A DNA stretch of 64,000 nt from Flavobacterium microcysteis. GTDB lineage: Bacteria > Bacteroidota > Bacteroidia > Flavobacteriales > Flavobacteriaceae. Positions 9,474 to 19,194 of the stretch are shown here, in pieces. The first letter of the stretch is position 1, and the number at the start of each line of letters is the position of its first letter. Under the pieces are notes generated by a model, which was given only the letters and a program-made list of their open reading frames with translations, had not been told where the DNA came from and did no database searches. Where the stretch lies: NCBI RefSeq assembly GCF_006385255.1, contig NZ_VFJE01000056.1, positions 1 to 64,000 on the forward strand, given 5' to 3'. The translations under genes were made by a program, and so were the position numbers.

Positions 9474-10679
9474 ATGTACGGAAAAATCCAGCAGTATCTG
9501 CAAGACGAATTGCAAACCATAGAAGACAATGGGATTTTCAAAAAAGAAAGAATAATTACTTCGCGGCAAGGAGCAGAAATCACAATTTCAACCGGAGAAA
9601 AGGTGTTGAACTTCTGTGCCAATAACTATCTTGGGTTGTCATCGCATCCGGAAGTAGTTCAGGCGGCCAAAGATGCTTTGGATACACATGGCTTCGGAAT
9701 GTCGTCTGTTCGCTTTATCTGCGGAACGCAAGATATCCACAAAACTTTAGAAAAAAAGATTGCTGATTTCTACGGAACTGAAGATACAATCTTATATGCG
9801 GCAGCTTTTGATGCCAACGGAGGTGTATTCGAGCCTTTGTTTGGAGAAAATGATGCCATTATATCAGACTCTTTAAACCATGCGTCTATTATCGATGGTG
9901 TTCGTTTGTGTAAAGCAGCACGCTACCGTTATGAAAACAGTAACATGGAAGATTTGGAGCAACAGTTGATCAAGGCGAACGAAGCGGGTCACCGTTTCAA
10001 GATTATTGTTACTGATGGAGTTTTCTCAATGGACGGATTGGTGGCGCCATTAGACAAGATTTGTGATCTGGCTGATAAATATGATGCTTTGGTTATGGTA
10101 GACGAATGTCATGCAGCCGGATTCATTGGTGCTACCGGAAAAGGGACTTTGGAAGCCAAAGGTGTAATGGGAAGAGTAGATATCATTACCGGAACGCTTG
10201 GAAAAGCTCTAGGAGGTGCTATGGGCGGTTATACAACAGCTAAAAAAGAAATCATTGAACTATTGCGTCAGCGTTCAAGACCTTATTTGTTTTCAAATTC
10301 ATTAGCGCCTTCAATTGTAGGAGCGTCAATCAAGGTTTTTGAGCTTTTAGAAAAGGATACTACTTTGAGAGATAAGCTGGAATGGAATACCAATTATTTC
10401 AAAAAAGGAATGAAAGATGCAGGCTTTGATATCATTGATGGAGACTCGGCAATCGTCCCTGTGATGCTTTATGACGCCAAATTATCACAAAATATGGCTA
10501 ATGAATTGTTAAAAGAAGGGATTTATGTAATAGGATTTTTCTTTCCTGTTGTTCCAAGAGACAAAGCAAGAATAAGAGTACAGCTTTCTGCGGCTCACAC
10601 AAAAGAGCACTTAGATGCTGCTATTCAGGCATTTACGGTTGTAGGAAAAAGGTTAAAAGTAATAGAAACAGACTTTTAA
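9474..10679 (+). CDS. kbl: glycine C-acetyltransferase (2-amino-3-ketobutyrate CoA ligase)
   Basis: PLP-dependent alpha-oxoamine synthase of 401 aa. It interconverts 2-amino-3-oxobutyrate plus CoA with glycine plus acetyl-CoA, the second step of threonine degradation through threonine dehydrogenase. The Schiff-base lysine is K244 in GTLGKALGG; MVDECHAAGF carries the aspartate that contacts the PLP ring nitrogen. Length and overall sequence fit Kbl better than the related KBL/BioF/SPT members, though only phylogeny would separate these strictly. No threonine dehydrogenase gene is adjacent. It is separated by 68 bases from the AddA gene upstream, and the ompA gene downstream has its own promoter. 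Confidence 0.88.
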   Translation: MYGKIQQYLQDELQTIEDNGIFKKERIITSRQGAEITISTGEKVLNFCANNYLGLSSHPEVVQAAKDALDTHGFGMSSVRFICGTQDIHKTLEKKIADFYGTEDTILYAAAFDANGGVFEPLFGENDAIISDSLNHASIIDGVRLCKAARYRYENSNMEDLEQQLIKANEAGHRFKIIVTDGVFSMDGLVAPLDKICDLADKYDALVMVDECHAAGFIGATGKGTLEAKGVMGRVDIITGTLGKALGGAMGGYTTAKKEIIELLRQRSRPYLFSNSLAPSIVGASIKVFELLEKDTTLRDKLEWNTNYFKKGMKDAGFDIIDGDSAIVPVMLYDAKLSQNMANELLKEGIYVIGFFFPVVPRDKARIRVQLSAAHTKEHLDAAIQAFTVVGKRLKVIETDF

Positions 10680-10710
10680 CTAAATTTGAGTTAATTTTTT
10701 AACATAAATC

Positions 10711-10741
10711 TTTGTAATTACCTTTTAACATATTACTTTTG
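10711..10741 (+). promoter_or_regulatory. predicted promoter of the OmpA-family gene
   Basis: TTTG at 10711-10714 and TACTTTTG at 10734-10741 are separated by 19 bases, an ideal Bacteroidetes housekeeping promoter. The start codon follows 36 bases after the -7 box, as expected for an abundant outer-membrane protein. Confidence 0.75.
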
Positions 10742-10777
10742 TCTTAATTAACGTATTGTAATCTAATAAAATTAAGT

Positions 10778-12187
10778 ATGAAACATCTAAACAAAATTTT
10801 TGCTGCTATGTTGTTAGCTGTAGGCTTAAACGCCACTGCGCAGGATAGCGACAATCCATGGGCTATTTCCTTTGGAGCTAATGCTGTAGATACAAGATTT
10901 AGTGCAGCTAAGAAATTTGAAGATCAGTTTTCGAATTTTTTCAATGTAAAAGACAACTGGAACATTTTGCCTTCAGTTTCTTATTTGAATGTATCTAGAT
11001 ACGTAGGTTCTGGATTCACTTTCGGGGTAACAGGATCTGTGAACAGAATTGATAAATTTGTGAATAAAGTTCCTGGTACTTTAAACACTTTTGAAGCTAC
11101 TAATCCAGGTGACTTGACATATTACGCAGTAGATGGTATCGTTAAGTACAGCTTTATGAACTTGATCGGTTCTAAAGTTATCGATCCTTATGCTCACCTT
11201 GGTGGAGGTTACACTTTCTTTGGTGATGCTAGCTACGGAACAGTAAACGGAGGTTTAGGTTTGACTTTATGGTTCACAGAAACTGTAGGTTTGACTCTTC
11301 AATCTACTTACAAACATTCATTTGATGAGGATTTAAGACGTCCAAACGGTGATGTTCCAACTCACATTCAGCACTTTGCAGGTCTTACTTTCAAATTCGG
11401 AGGTAAAGATACAGACGGTGACGGAATCTATGACAAAGATGATGCTTGTCCAGACCAAGCTGGTCTAAAACAATTCCAAGGATGTCCTGATACTGACGGT
11501 GACGGTATTCCTGATAAAGATGACGCTTGTCCAGAAATCGCTGGTTTAGCAGCATTCCAAGGATGTCCTGATACTGACGGTGACGGTATTCCTGATAAAG
11601 ACGATGCTTGTCCAAACGAAGCTGGTACTAAAGCTATGAAAGGATGTCCAGACAGAGACGGTGACGGTGTTGCTGACAATGTTGACAAATGTCCAGATGT
11701 TAAAGGACCAAAAGAAAATGGTGGATGTCCATGGCCAGATAGAGATGGTGACGGTGTATTCGATAAAGATGACAGATGTCCAGATGTGAAAGGTACAGTT
11801 GCTAACAACGGTTGTCCAGAAATCTCTGAAGAGCAAGTTAACAAATTGAATGCTTACGCTAAAACAATCTTGTTTAACAGTGGTAAAGCTACTTTCAAAC
11901 CAGAAACTATGCCAGTATTGGAAGCTATCAACGCTATCCTTAAAGAATACCCAACTTCAAGATTCTCTATTGAAGGACACACTGACAGCGACGGTTCAAA
12001 TGCGTTAAACCAAACGCTTTCTGAAAACAGAGCTGCAGCAGTTAAAAACTTCTTGATTGAAAACGGAATCGAATCTTCTAGACTTAGATCTACAGGTTTC
12101 GGTGAAACTAAACCAATCGATACTAACAAAACTGCTAAAGGTAAAGCTAACAACAGAAGAGTTGAAGTGAAATTGATCAAAGATTAA
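10778..12187 (+). CDS. OmpA-family outer-membrane protein with thrombospondin-3 repeats
   Basis: 469 aa. A signal peptide (cleavage after ...LNATA, about residue 21) is followed by an eight-stranded-barrel-like region to about residue 205. Then come five calcium-binding thrombospondin type 3 repeats of the form [15 protein letters not shown] (about 210-345). The C-terminal OmpA domain (about 355-469) binds peptidoglycan; the motif [10 protein letters not shown] and the conserved NNRRVEV are present. It likely anchors the outer membrane to the cell wall. Codon use is noticeably biased towards preferred codons, consistent with high expression. The repeated TSP3 units make the DNA internally repetitive (about 108-bp units near 11410-11640), which also creates long spurious frames on the opposite strand. 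Confidence 0.93.
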   Translation: MKHLNKIFAAMLLAVGLNATAQDSDNPWAISFGANAVDTRFSAAKKFEDQFSNFFNVKDNWNILPSVSYLNVSRYVGSGFTFGVTGSVNRIDKFVNKVPGTLNTFEATNPGDLTYYAVDGIVKYSFMNLIGSKVIDPYAHLGGGYTFFGDASYGTVNGGLGLTLWFTETVGLTLQSTYKHSFDEDLRRPNGDVPTHIQHFAGLTFKFGGKDTDGDGIYDKDDACPDQAGLKQFQGCPDTDGDGIPDKDDACPEIAGLAAFQGCPDTDGDGIPDKDDACPNEAGTKAMKGCPDRDGDGVADNVDKCPDVKGPKENGGCPWPDRDGDGVFDKDDRCPDVKGTVANNGCPEISEEQVNKLNAYAKTILFNSGKATFKPETMPVLEAINAILKEYPTSRFSIEGHTDSDGSNALNQTLSENRAAAVKNFLIENGIESSRLRSTGFGETKPIDTNKTAKGKANNRRVEVKLIKD

Positions 12188-12208
12188 TTTTAATCTAAAT
12201 AGTTTTAA

Positions 12209-12240
12209 AAACGCCTCGATTTATCGGGGCGTTTTTTTAT
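12209..12240 (+). terminator. terminator of the OmpA-family gene
   Basis: AACGCCTCGAT and ATCGGGGCGTT pair around TT (with a G-U pair) and are followed by seven T. It sits just before the AddB-type start codon. Confidence 0.85.
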
Positions 12241-12249
12241 TTTTATCCT

Positions 12250-15006
12250 ATGGTAGAAACTACTTTTTTAGATAAAATCGCTTCAATAATACTGGACGGG
12301 AGTACAAATTCATTATCCGATCTGGTAGTAGTATTGCCAAACAAAAGAGCTAAGGTTTTCCTTATTGAAGCACTTAGAAATAAGACAGAAAATACCATTT
12401 TAGCTCCCCAGATTATCAGTATCGAAGATTTTATCCAGGATATTGCAGGAATCCGTTCCATTGACAATATTGAGCTCGTATTTGAATTCTATGAAGTTTA
12501 TTTGAGTGTCACTGATAAAGAAAAACAGCAGCCTTTTGAATTGTTTGCCAATTGGGGCAAAACCTTATTGCAAGATTTTAATGAAATAGACAGATATCTG
12601 TTAGAGCCTAACCATGTACTTTCCTATCTCAAAGACATCGAAGACATTAAACATTGGTCTGTTGATGCAGAGAAAAGGACGCCAATGATTGATAATTATC
12701 TTCAATTCTGGAGCCTGCTTCCAAAATATTATGAAGCGTTGTATAGCCATCTTTTAAATAAGGGAATCGGATATCAGGGTTTGATTTACAGGGAATCAGT
12801 TAGCAATCTCGATCATTTCTCAAATGCTATCGGCAATAAAGAATTTCTTTTTGCAGGCTTTAATGCCCTGAATGCTTCCGAAGAAAAAATTGTGCAGCAT
12901 TTATTAGCGACAGAAAAAGCCAGGATTTTTTGGGATGCCGACGAAACTTTCCTTAACGATCCGTTTCATGATGCTGGATTGTTTTTAAGACGTTTTAAAG
13001 AAAGCTGGAAACATTACAAGAGTCATCCTTTTGAATGGATTGTAGGCGATTTTAAGCAGCAAAAAAACATACAGGTTATTGGTACGCCTAAAACTATCGG
13101 ACAAGCAAAAATCGCAGGGAAAATAGTAGAAGAATATGCCAAAGGAGAAAGCACACTAAATAAAACGGCAGTAGTTCTTGGAGAAGAAAATCTTTTGGTG
13201 CCCTTGTTGTATTCGTTGCCAGCGTCTGTATCGGCTCTGAACATTACAATGGGATATTCCGGGAAAAATAATCCTGCTCAGATTTTGATAGCAAAGCTGT
13301 TTAAGCTGCATTCCAATGCGCTTTCCAGAAATCCGAACAGTTATGTTTTCTACTACAAAGATGTTCTGGATGTACTCACGCATCCGTTAGTAGAACCTTA
13401 TTCAAAAACTTCTGATTTGGTAAACACCATCAATCAGAACAACTATACATTCATTACCTACAATAAGCTTTTTGAGCTGAATCAGTCTCAAAGCGATTTG
13501 TTTTTATTGCTATTCCATAAATGGGATAATGGCTGTATGTCGGTTTTGGAAACGATCTCCAATCTCCTGCTCCAGATCAAATCCAATTTGAGCAGTGATG
13601 ACGAAGGAGAAAAAATCACAAAAGCATTCGTATACTCGATTTTCAAGGTAATCAATAAGCTGATGAATTATTATTCAAAACATAAGCATATTGATACTAT
13701 AGAAACTCTTTTTGCGATTTATAAGCAAATTATTGACCTTGCTGAGGTTTCTTTTGAAGGCGAGCCGCTTAATGGATTGCAGATTATGGGAGTTTTAGAA
13801 AGCCGTGTTCTGGATTTTGAAACAGTTATTGTGACTTCCATGAACGAAGGGAAATTTCCGGCGGGTAAATCTCAAAATTCGTTTATTCCATATGATGTGA
13901 AACGAGAATTAGGATTGCCAACATTCAAGGAAAAAGACGCAATCTATACCTATCACTTTTATCATTTGCTGCAACGGGCAAAAAATATCTACCTGCTTTA
14001 CAATACGGAAAGCGAAGGATTGGACGGAGGTGAAAAAAGCCGATTCATTACCCAGCTGGAAGTAGAGAAGCAGAAAAACCACAACATCACGCAAGAAATT
14101 TATAATGCTGCTTTACCAGATGTTGCCTACCGTCCGATAGTAATTCCAAAATCGGAAAGCGTCATGCTGCGCCTTAAAGAAATTGCAGAAAAAGGCTTTT
14201 CGCCTTCGGCTTTGACAAGCTACATCCGCAACCCGATACAGTTCTATATGCAGAAAATTCTTCGCATTAGGGAAGTAGAAGAAGTGGAAGAAAATATTGC
14301 CCTGAATACGTTGGGAACAATCATACACGAAACCTTACGGGTTTTATATGAGCCTTATATCGGTAAATTTTTATCAGCCAATGATATCAAAAATTGTATA
14401 AAGCTGATTGATGATGAGGTGTTGAGGCAGTTTAAGATTGTTTACAAAGAAGGAGAAATCAAAAAAGGGCGAAACCTGCTTGCTTTTGAAGTAGCCAAAA
14501 GAAATGTCCTTAATTTCCTGAAACTGGAATTACAGGAAATTGAAAATGGTGATGCCGTAAAAATAATTGCTCTGGAACAAACCTATGAAAGGCTTTTGGA
14601 ACATCCCAAATTGCCTTATCCGGTATTGATTAAAGGAAATGTAGACAGGATTGAACAACGAAACGGAAAAATCAGGATTATCGATTATAAGACGGGTAAA
14701 GTTGATGGGAAAGAAGTAGCGTTGAAGCAATGGGACAAGCTGACAGACGAAATAAAAAATGACAAGATTATCCAGGTTTTGGCCTATGCCTTTATGTATG
14801 AGCCCAACTTGGAAGGACAAGAAATAGAAGTTGGAATTATTTCATTCAAAAACTTGAAATCGGGCTTCTTGCCATTTCTGTTCAAAATAGACAAGACTGA
14901 AATTTCAGTCATAAATGAAGAAATATCTGGTAGTTATATAGAGCAGATGGTTTTGCTTTTAAATGAAATCTTAGATAAGGATATTCCTTTTAGGGAGAAA
15001 TTCTAA
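12250..15006 (+). CDS. addB: AddB-like PD-(D/E)XK nuclease, inactivated-helicase subunit
   Basis: 918 aa. The N-terminal three quarters resemble the helicase-like fold of AddB without a usable Walker A motif. The C-terminal quarter is a RecB-type nuclease: LGTIIHETL near 690, GNVDRIEQR near 797, and IIDYKTGK near 809-816, which supplies the catalytic D and K, then a Q-x-x-x-Y motif (QVLAYAFMYE). I see no four-cysteine iron-sulphur cluster pattern as in Bacillus AddB. With the AddA-type protein at 6250-9405 it should form the end-resection complex. The gene starts 10 bases after the ompA terminator and its end overlaps the convergent hydrolase gene by four bases. Confidence 0.82.
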   Translation: MVETTFLDKIASIILDGSTNSLSDLVVVLPNKRAKVFLIEALRNKTENTILAPQIISIEDFIQDIAGIRSIDNIELVFEFYEVYLSVTDKEKQQPFELFANWGKTLLQDFNEIDRYLLEPNHVLSYLKDIEDIKHWSVDAEKRTPMIDNYLQFWSLLPKYYEALYSHLLNKGIGYQGLIYRESVSNLDHFSNAIGNKEFLFAGFNALNASEEKIVQHLLATEKARIFWDADETFLNDPFHDAGLFLRRFKESWKHYKSHPFEWIVGDFKQQKNIQVIGTPKTIGQAKIAGKIVEEYAKGESTLNKTAVVLGEENLLVPLLYSLPASVSALNITMGYSGKNNPAQILIAKLFKLHSNALSRNPNSYVFYYKDVLDVLTHPLVEPYSKTSDLVNTINQNNYTFITYNKLFELNQSQSDLFLLLFHKWDNGCMSVLETISNLLLQIKSNLSSDDEGEKITKAFVYSIFKVINKLMNYYSKHKHIDTIETLFAIYKQIIDLAEVSFEGEPLNGLQIMGVLESRVLDFETVIVTSMNEGKFPAGKSQNSFIPYDVKRELGLPTFKEKDAIYTYHFYHLLQRAKNIYLLYNTESEGLDGGEKSRFITQLEVEKQKNHNITQEIYNAALPDVAYRPIVIPKSESVMLRLKEIAEKGFSPSALTSYIRNPIQFYMQKILRIREVEEVEENIALNTLGTIIHETLRVLYEPYIGKFLSANDIKNCIKLIDDEVLRQFKIVYKEGEIKKGRNLLAFEVAKRNVLNFLKLELQEIENGDAVKIIALEQTYERLLEHPKLPYPVLIKGNVDRIEQRNGKIRIIDYKTGKVDGKEVALKQWDKLTDEIKNDKIIQVLAYAFMYEPNLEGQEIEVGIISFKNLKSGFLPFLFKIDKTEISVINEEISGSYIEQMVLLLNEILDKDIPFREKF

Positions 15007-15806
15007 ACGGTTTTAAAGAAATCCAGTAATTCTTTCTTCAGTTCGTCACGATTTTCAATCGGGCTCATATGTCCGTCAGGAAAAGTGAGCAGTCTTGCCG
15101 AGGTGTTTTCTATCTGATCAATATTTTCTCCATAATTTAAAACCGGATCGCTTTTGCCAAGAACCAGTAAAATAGGATAGGGTGCAAAATGCAGGATGAC
15201 TTCTCTATCTTTTCTGGTTTTCATACCTTCCAAAGAAGCTACTATTCCTTGCAAAGGAGTTTTTAATGCCTCTTCTTTTACGTTTTCAATTTCAGAAGCC
15301 AGCCTTTCGCGATTGTTTTCGCTGAACAGGTTTGCGATAGAAAGGCGTACGAAATTAGAGTAGTTCTGTTTTACAGCTTTAATAGCACGGTCACGGTTCG
15401 TTTTACGTTCGTCACTGTCAGCTCTGGATGTCGAATTAAGCAATACGATTCCTTTAACAGCATCAGGATACAATTCTGCAAAAGCCAGGGCAACATAACC
15501 ACCCATAGAATGTCCGACAAAAGCCGCTTTTCTAATTTTTAGTTCCGACAATACGGCATGAACTGCATCGGCATTATCTTCCATAGAATGTATATAACCC
15601 ATAGGTTCTGTTGCTCCATGGCCTAATAAATCAATGCAAATAATTCGGTATTTCTTAGAAAACTCCGGAATAAAATACGTCCACATCGTGCTATTTTCCA
15701 GAAAGCCATGAAGGAAGACAATAGCCGTTCCCTTGCCAGAATCGGAATAAGAAATGGTCGTGTTTTTATGAATTATCTGTTTCAAGCCGCTAGTTTTATT
15801 TTGCAA
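15003..15806 (-). CDS. alpha/beta-hydrolase
   Basis: 267 aa, no signal peptide, so cytosolic. The oxyanion loop HGF is at 33-35, the nucleophile elbow GHSMGG places the catalytic serine at S100, and the usual acid and histidine follow (D in LGKSDPVL near 219, H in PDGHMSP near 247). The fold is that of many esterases, haloperoxidase-like enzymes and C-C hydrolases, and the substrate cannot be told. It is convergent with the AddB gene and upstream of nothing obviously related. Confidence 0.85.
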   Translation of the reverse strand: MQNKTSGLKQIIHKNTTISYSDSGKGTAIVFLHGFLENSTMWTYFIPEFSKKYRIICIDLLGHGATEPMGYIHSMEDNADAVHAVLSELKIRKAAFVGHSMGGYVALAFAELYPDAVKGIVLLNSTSRADSDERKTNRDRAIKAVKQNYSNFVRLSIANLFSENNRERLASEIENVKEEALKTPLQGIVASLEGMKTRKDREVILHFAPYPILLVLGKSDPVLNYGENIDQIENTSARLLTFPDGHMSPIENRDELKKELLDFFKTV

Positions 15807-15883
15807 AGGTAAATCCCTTTTTTGTTAGATTATATTTTTTTGCCACAGATTAAAGGATTTTAATGATTTCTGTAATCAGAAAC

Positions 15884-15912
15884 AAAAAAGCGGCCCGCAA
15901 TCAACGAGCCGC
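15884..15912 (-). terminator. terminator of the aminopeptidase gene
   Basis: On the minus strand a GCGGC stem (15890-15894 with 15908-15912) is followed by six T. It lies about 100 bases beyond the aminopeptidase stop, so the heptamer array would form the 3' untranslated part of that transcript. Confidence 0.65.
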
Positions 15913-15918
15913 CCTCAA

Positions 15919-16016
15919 AATCTTAAGTCTAAAGATTAAAGTCTAAAGTCTTAAATCAAAAATCATAAATCACAAATCCAAAATCTGCGATCTTAAATCA
16001 CAAATCCCCAATCTAT
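15919..16016. repeat. array of 14 degenerate heptamers, consensus AATCnnA
   Basis: Exactly 98 bases can be cut into 14 heptamers without any gap: AATCTTA, AGTCTAA, AGATTAA, AGTCTAA, AGTCTTA, AATCAAA, AATCATA, AATCACA, AATCCAA, AATCTGC, GATCTTA, AATCACA, AATCCCC, AATCTAT. The last unit overlaps the stop codon of the aminopeptidase gene. A shorter array with the same period lies inside the Crp-family gene at 17628-17662. Confidence 0.85.
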
Positions 16017-17305
16017 TGATTCATCAAACTTTCAATTTCCTCAATTTCAATAGGGATATTACGCATCAAGTTAAATGGTTCTCCACTTTCTTGTACAACC
16101 ACGTTGTCTTCCAATCGGATACCGAAACCTTCAGATGGAATATAGATTCCCGGTTCTACGGTAAATACCATATTGGCTTGCATTGGCTCGTGAAGCAATC
16201 CATAATCATGCGTGTCCAGTCCCATGTGGTGGGAAGTTCCGTGCATAAAATATTTTTTATAAGCCGGCCAGTCCGGATTTTCATTTTGAACATCAGCTTT
16301 GTCAATAAGCCCTAATCCTAATAATTCAGAGGTCATCAGCTTACCAACTTCAACATGATATTGTTTCCAAAGAGTTCCTGGAACAAGCATTTTTGTAGCC
16401 TCATTTTTTACTCTCAACACCGCATTATAAACGGCTTTCTGTCTGTCAGTATAACGCCCGGAAACAGGAATCGTTCTTGATAAATCGCTGGAATAATTAG
16501 CGTATTCAGCAGCAACATCAAGCAATATCAAATCACCGGCTTTACATTGTTGGTTGTTTTCAATATAGTGCAATACGTTTGCATTGTTTCCTGATGCAAT
16601 AATTGGCGTATAAGCAAAACCTTTAGAACGGTTTCGGATAAACTCATGGATTAATTCGGCTTCAATCTCATATTCCGTTACATTAGGCTTTACAAAAGAC
16701 AAAAGTCTTCTGAATCCTTTTTCCGTAATATTACAAGCCTGTTGAATCAAATCGATTTCTTCGCTTTCTTTAACCGAACGAAGGCGTTGAAGGATAGGAT
16801 TTGATTTTTCTACTTTATGAGCCGGATAATTTTCTTTCCACCATTTTACAAAACGAGCCTCTCGGGTTTCGGTTTCAATCGTTGCACGGTAATGCTCGTT
16901 AGTATTGATGTAAATAGTGTCAGAATATGCCATGATTTCTTTCAAAGTCTTGTTGAAATCTTGTAACCAAATTACGGTCTTGATTCCGGAAACTTCAAAA
17001 GCTCTTTCTTTTGTCAGTTTTTCACCTTCCCAAATGGCAATATGTTCGTTTGTTTCTTTCAGGAAAAGAATTTCTTTTAAGTGCTCATACGGAGCGTCAG
17101 GGAAAAGAAGCAAGATGCTTTCTTCCTGGTCGATACCGCTTAAATAAAAAATATCTCTATGCTGTGCAAAAGGCAGGGTGCTGTCTGCAGAAACAGGATA
17201 AATATCGTTAGAATTAAAAACAGCAACACTGTTTGGTTTCATTTGAGACGTGAACTTTTGGCGATTTTTAATAAAAAGCTGACGGTCTATTTGATGGTAT
17301 TTCAT
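16013..17305 (-). CDS. pepP: Xaa-Pro aminopeptidase (M24 family)
   Basis: 430 aa, the usual length of aminopeptidase P, which removes N-terminal residues preceding proline using two metal ions. The N-terminal aminopeptidase P domain spans about 1-140 (SVAVFNSNDIYP, LPFAQHRDIFYLSG). The metallopeptidase domain shows the ligands in order: D in LLDVAAEY, D in SSDLSRTIPV, H in HGTSHHMGLDTHD, E in FTVEPGIYIP and E in GIRLEDNVVV. No signal peptide is present. The gene is 71 bases downstream of the Crp-family gene on the same strand, so the two may be co-transcribed. Confidence 0.92.
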   Translation of the reverse strand: MKYHQIDRQLFIKNRQKFTSQMKPNSVAVFNSNDIYPVSADSTLPFAQHRDIFYLSGIDQEESILLLFPDAPYEHLKEILFLKETNEHIAIWEGEKLTKERAFEVSGIKTVIWLQDFNKTLKEIMAYSDTIYINTNEHYRATIETETREARFVKWWKENYPAHKVEKSNPILQRLRSVKESEEIDLIQQACNITEKGFRRLLSFVKPNVTEYEIEAELIHEFIRNRSKGFAYTPIIASGNNANVLHYIENNQQCKAGDLILLDVAAEYANYSSDLSRTIPVSGRYTDRQKAVYNAVLRVKNEATKMLVPGTLWKQYHVEVGKLMTSELLGLGLIDKADVQNENPDWPAYKKYFMHGTSHHMGLDTHDYGLLHEPMQANMVFTVEPGIYIPSEGFGIRLEDNVVVQESGEPFNLMRNIPIEIEEIESLMNQ

Positions 17306-17376
17306 AAATAAATGCTTTTGAAGATTGTATTTTCAAAAGTAGCGAAAGATATTTTTTGGCAAGTAGCCAAATGGCG

Positions 17377-17967
17377 TTATTTTATGTTTTTTCGAATACG
17401 ACTCATGTGTCGGGAAGAAATCCCGAGAAAAGAAGACAAATAATGCAAGGGAACCTCCTGAAGCAATTTTGGTTCTGTTGAAAGCAATTTTTGATAGCGT
17501 TCTTCCGGAGATAAGGTTAGGAGGTCAATACGATAATCGTCAATAAGGCAAAGCTGTTTTTCAATCAGGTTGTAATAAAACTGATGAAAAGCTTCGTTAT
17601 TTTCGATTAGGTTTTTAAAGGTAGGAAGATCAACAATCCATAATCCGCAATCCGCAATTGCTTTGATGCTTTTACGGGAAGGTTTTCCAAATAAAAAGCT
17701 GTTTAAAGAACTCGTGACAGAATTACGCAAAGCCAGATACGTTGTTTTTTCTTCGCCGTCAACCACTATAGCATGCTGAAGAATGCCGCTTTCGATATAA
17801 CAGAAGTGTTGGCAGATTTCGCCTTCCTTTACAAAAAAGTCATTTTTCTTTAAAGGAAGGTATGTAAATGCATTTTTTGATTTTTCAAGCAGCTCCAGGA
17901 ATGAATCATCATCGGTATTGGAAAATACGGTGAGGTAATCTAGGAAAAGGGATGGAGCTGTTTTCAT
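17377..17967 (-). CDS. Crp/Fnr-family transcriptional regulator
   Basis: 196 aa. The N-terminal half is a cyclic-nucleotide-binding-type beta roll (KNDFFVKEGEICQHFCYIESG); the arginine and glutamate that bind cAMP in CRP are not evident, so the ligand is unknown. The C-terminal helix-turn-helix is short (LSSFLGISSRHMSRIRKNI), as in many Bacteroidetes members. Residues around KSIKAIADCGLWIVDLP are encoded by a heptamer repeat (17628-17662), so part of this domain seems to come from an expanded repeat. It may control the aminopeptidase gene downstream or itself. Confidence 0.82.
   Translation of the reverse strand: MKTAPSLFLDYLTVFSNTDDDSFLELLEKSKNAFTYLPLKKNDFFVKEGEICQHFCYIESGILQHAIVVDGEEKTTYLALRNSVTSSLNSFLFGKPSRKSIKAIADCGLWIVDLPTFKNLIENNEAFHQFYYNLIEKQLCLIDDYRIDLLTLSPEERYQKLLSTEPKLLQEVPLHYLSSFLGISSRHMSRIRKNIK
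17628..17662. repeat. five heptamers (AATCCGC type) inside the Crp-family gene
   Basis: GATCAAC, AATCCAT, AATCCGC, AATCCGC, AATTGCT follow each other without gaps. The period and the AATC core match the intergenic array at 15919-16016. Because seven is not a multiple of three, gain or loss of one unit would shift the reading frame of the regulator. Confidence 0.6.
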
Positions 17968-18176
17968 GAAAGCAAAATTACCTAAAAATAGTTAAGCGGG
18001 TGAGTTGGTATCTTGCATTTTATAATAAAACAAGATAATTTCAGTAGTGCAAACCGCAGATAATAGGATTTTTATAGATTTAAAACCAAGCTTTCGAGAA
18101 ATTGGCAATTCGGTATTTTCATTTTGCCATCGGTCAATTTATGGCTATTTTAGCGCAAGATTTTAAAACACATAAA

Positions 18177-19028
18177 ATGAAATATTTTTTCTACATAGCT
18201 GCTTTTTTCATTTCATTCAATTTAGTAGCCCAAGACAAGCTTTCGTATCAGTTGTATGACAAAAACGGGAAGAAAACCACTTATAAAAAAATGCTGAAAT
18301 CGGCTGAAAATGCTGAAGTTGTTTTGTTTGGTGAACATCATGATAATTCTGTAGTGCATTGGCTTCAACTGGAATTCACTAAAGATTTGGCTGAAAAAAA
18401 ATCATTGGTTTTGGGAGCAGAAATGATAGAAGCCGATAACCAGAAGCAATTGAACCAATACCTGAAAGGAGAAATCAACCAAAAAGCATTTGATACTGTG
18501 GCAAGACTTTGGAATAACCACAAAACAGACTATAAGCCGTTAGTGGATTTTGCAAAATCTAAAAACCTGACTTTTGTGGCTGCAAATATCCCAAGAAGAT
18601 ATGCTAGCCTGGTGTACAAACAAGGTTTTGAAGCACTGGATAAATTATCTGCTGAAGAAAAAACATGGATAGCGCCTTTACCGATAGCTTATGACAAAAA
18701 TCTTCCGGGATATGTGAAAATGCTTGACATGATGGGCGACCATGCTCATGAAAACATGCCAAAAGCACAAGCGGTAAAAGATGCAACTATGGCTTATTTT
18801 ATTTCGAAAAACTTAAAGCCAAATACGGTTTTTGTACACTATAACGGTACTTACCACAGTGATAATTTCGAAGGAATCAATTGGTATTTGAAGCGTGAAA
18901 ATCCAAATTTGAAAATCATGACCATCGCTACGGTTTCTCAAAAAGACATTTCAAAAATTGAAAAAGAAAATCTAAAGCTTGCTGATTTCATAATCGTGAC
19001 AGACGAAGATGTGACTAAAACTTTCTAA
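18177..19028 (+). CDS. ChaN-like haem-binding (Tiki/ChaN fold) exported protein
   Basis: I take the ATG at 18177 rather than an upstream TTG at 18102, because it opens directly on a signal peptide (MKYFFYIAAFFISFNLVAQ); this gives 283 aa. The motif VVLFGEHHDN near residue 50 and GAEM slightly further on are typical of the ChaN/PhuW haem-uptake and Tiki-like fold, with the GEHH histidines the usual haem or metal ligands. FVHYNGTYHSDNFEGI near 215 is the second conserved histidine region. The family has been linked both to haem-iron acquisition and to peptidase activity; no haem-uptake genes are adjacent, so the role is open. Confidence 0.78.
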   Translation: MKYFFYIAAFFISFNLVAQDKLSYQLYDKNGKKTTYKKMLKSAENAEVVLFGEHHDNSVVHWLQLEFTKDLAEKKSLVLGAEMIEADNQKQLNQYLKGEINQKAFDTVARLWNNHKTDYKPLVDFAKSKNLTFVAANIPRRYASLVYKQGFEALDKLSAEEKTWIAPLPIAYDKNLPGYVKMLDMMGDHAHENMPKAQAVKDATMAYFISKNLKPNTVFVHYNGTYHSDNFEGINWYLKRENPNLKIMTIATVSQKDISKIEKENLKLADFIIVTDEDVTKTF

Positions 19029-19194
19029 AAAAGTAGAAATTCGACTGATTTTAAAGCAATTGGAAGGCCTGTTTTTTGAAATTTATTTTTCTTTTGAGAA
19101 TTATTCGGTATTAAAATTATTGGAAATGAAATTTTAAACCCGATTTACTGCAAAAGATATCCACTTTATACTGATTATAAATAGTTCGAAAAGG

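Noticed and set aside
11410..11800. Regular DNA repeats suggesting a CRISPR or satellite array
   Set aside because: The periodicity is explained by protein repeats ([15 protein letters not shown]) with varying spacing; there are no spacers between palindromic repeats.
11391..11844. Overlapping minus-strand frames opposite the OmpA-family gene
   Set aside because: They are mirror images of the thrombospondin-3 repeat codons and of codon bias in the plus-strand gene; the plus-strand protein is well supported.
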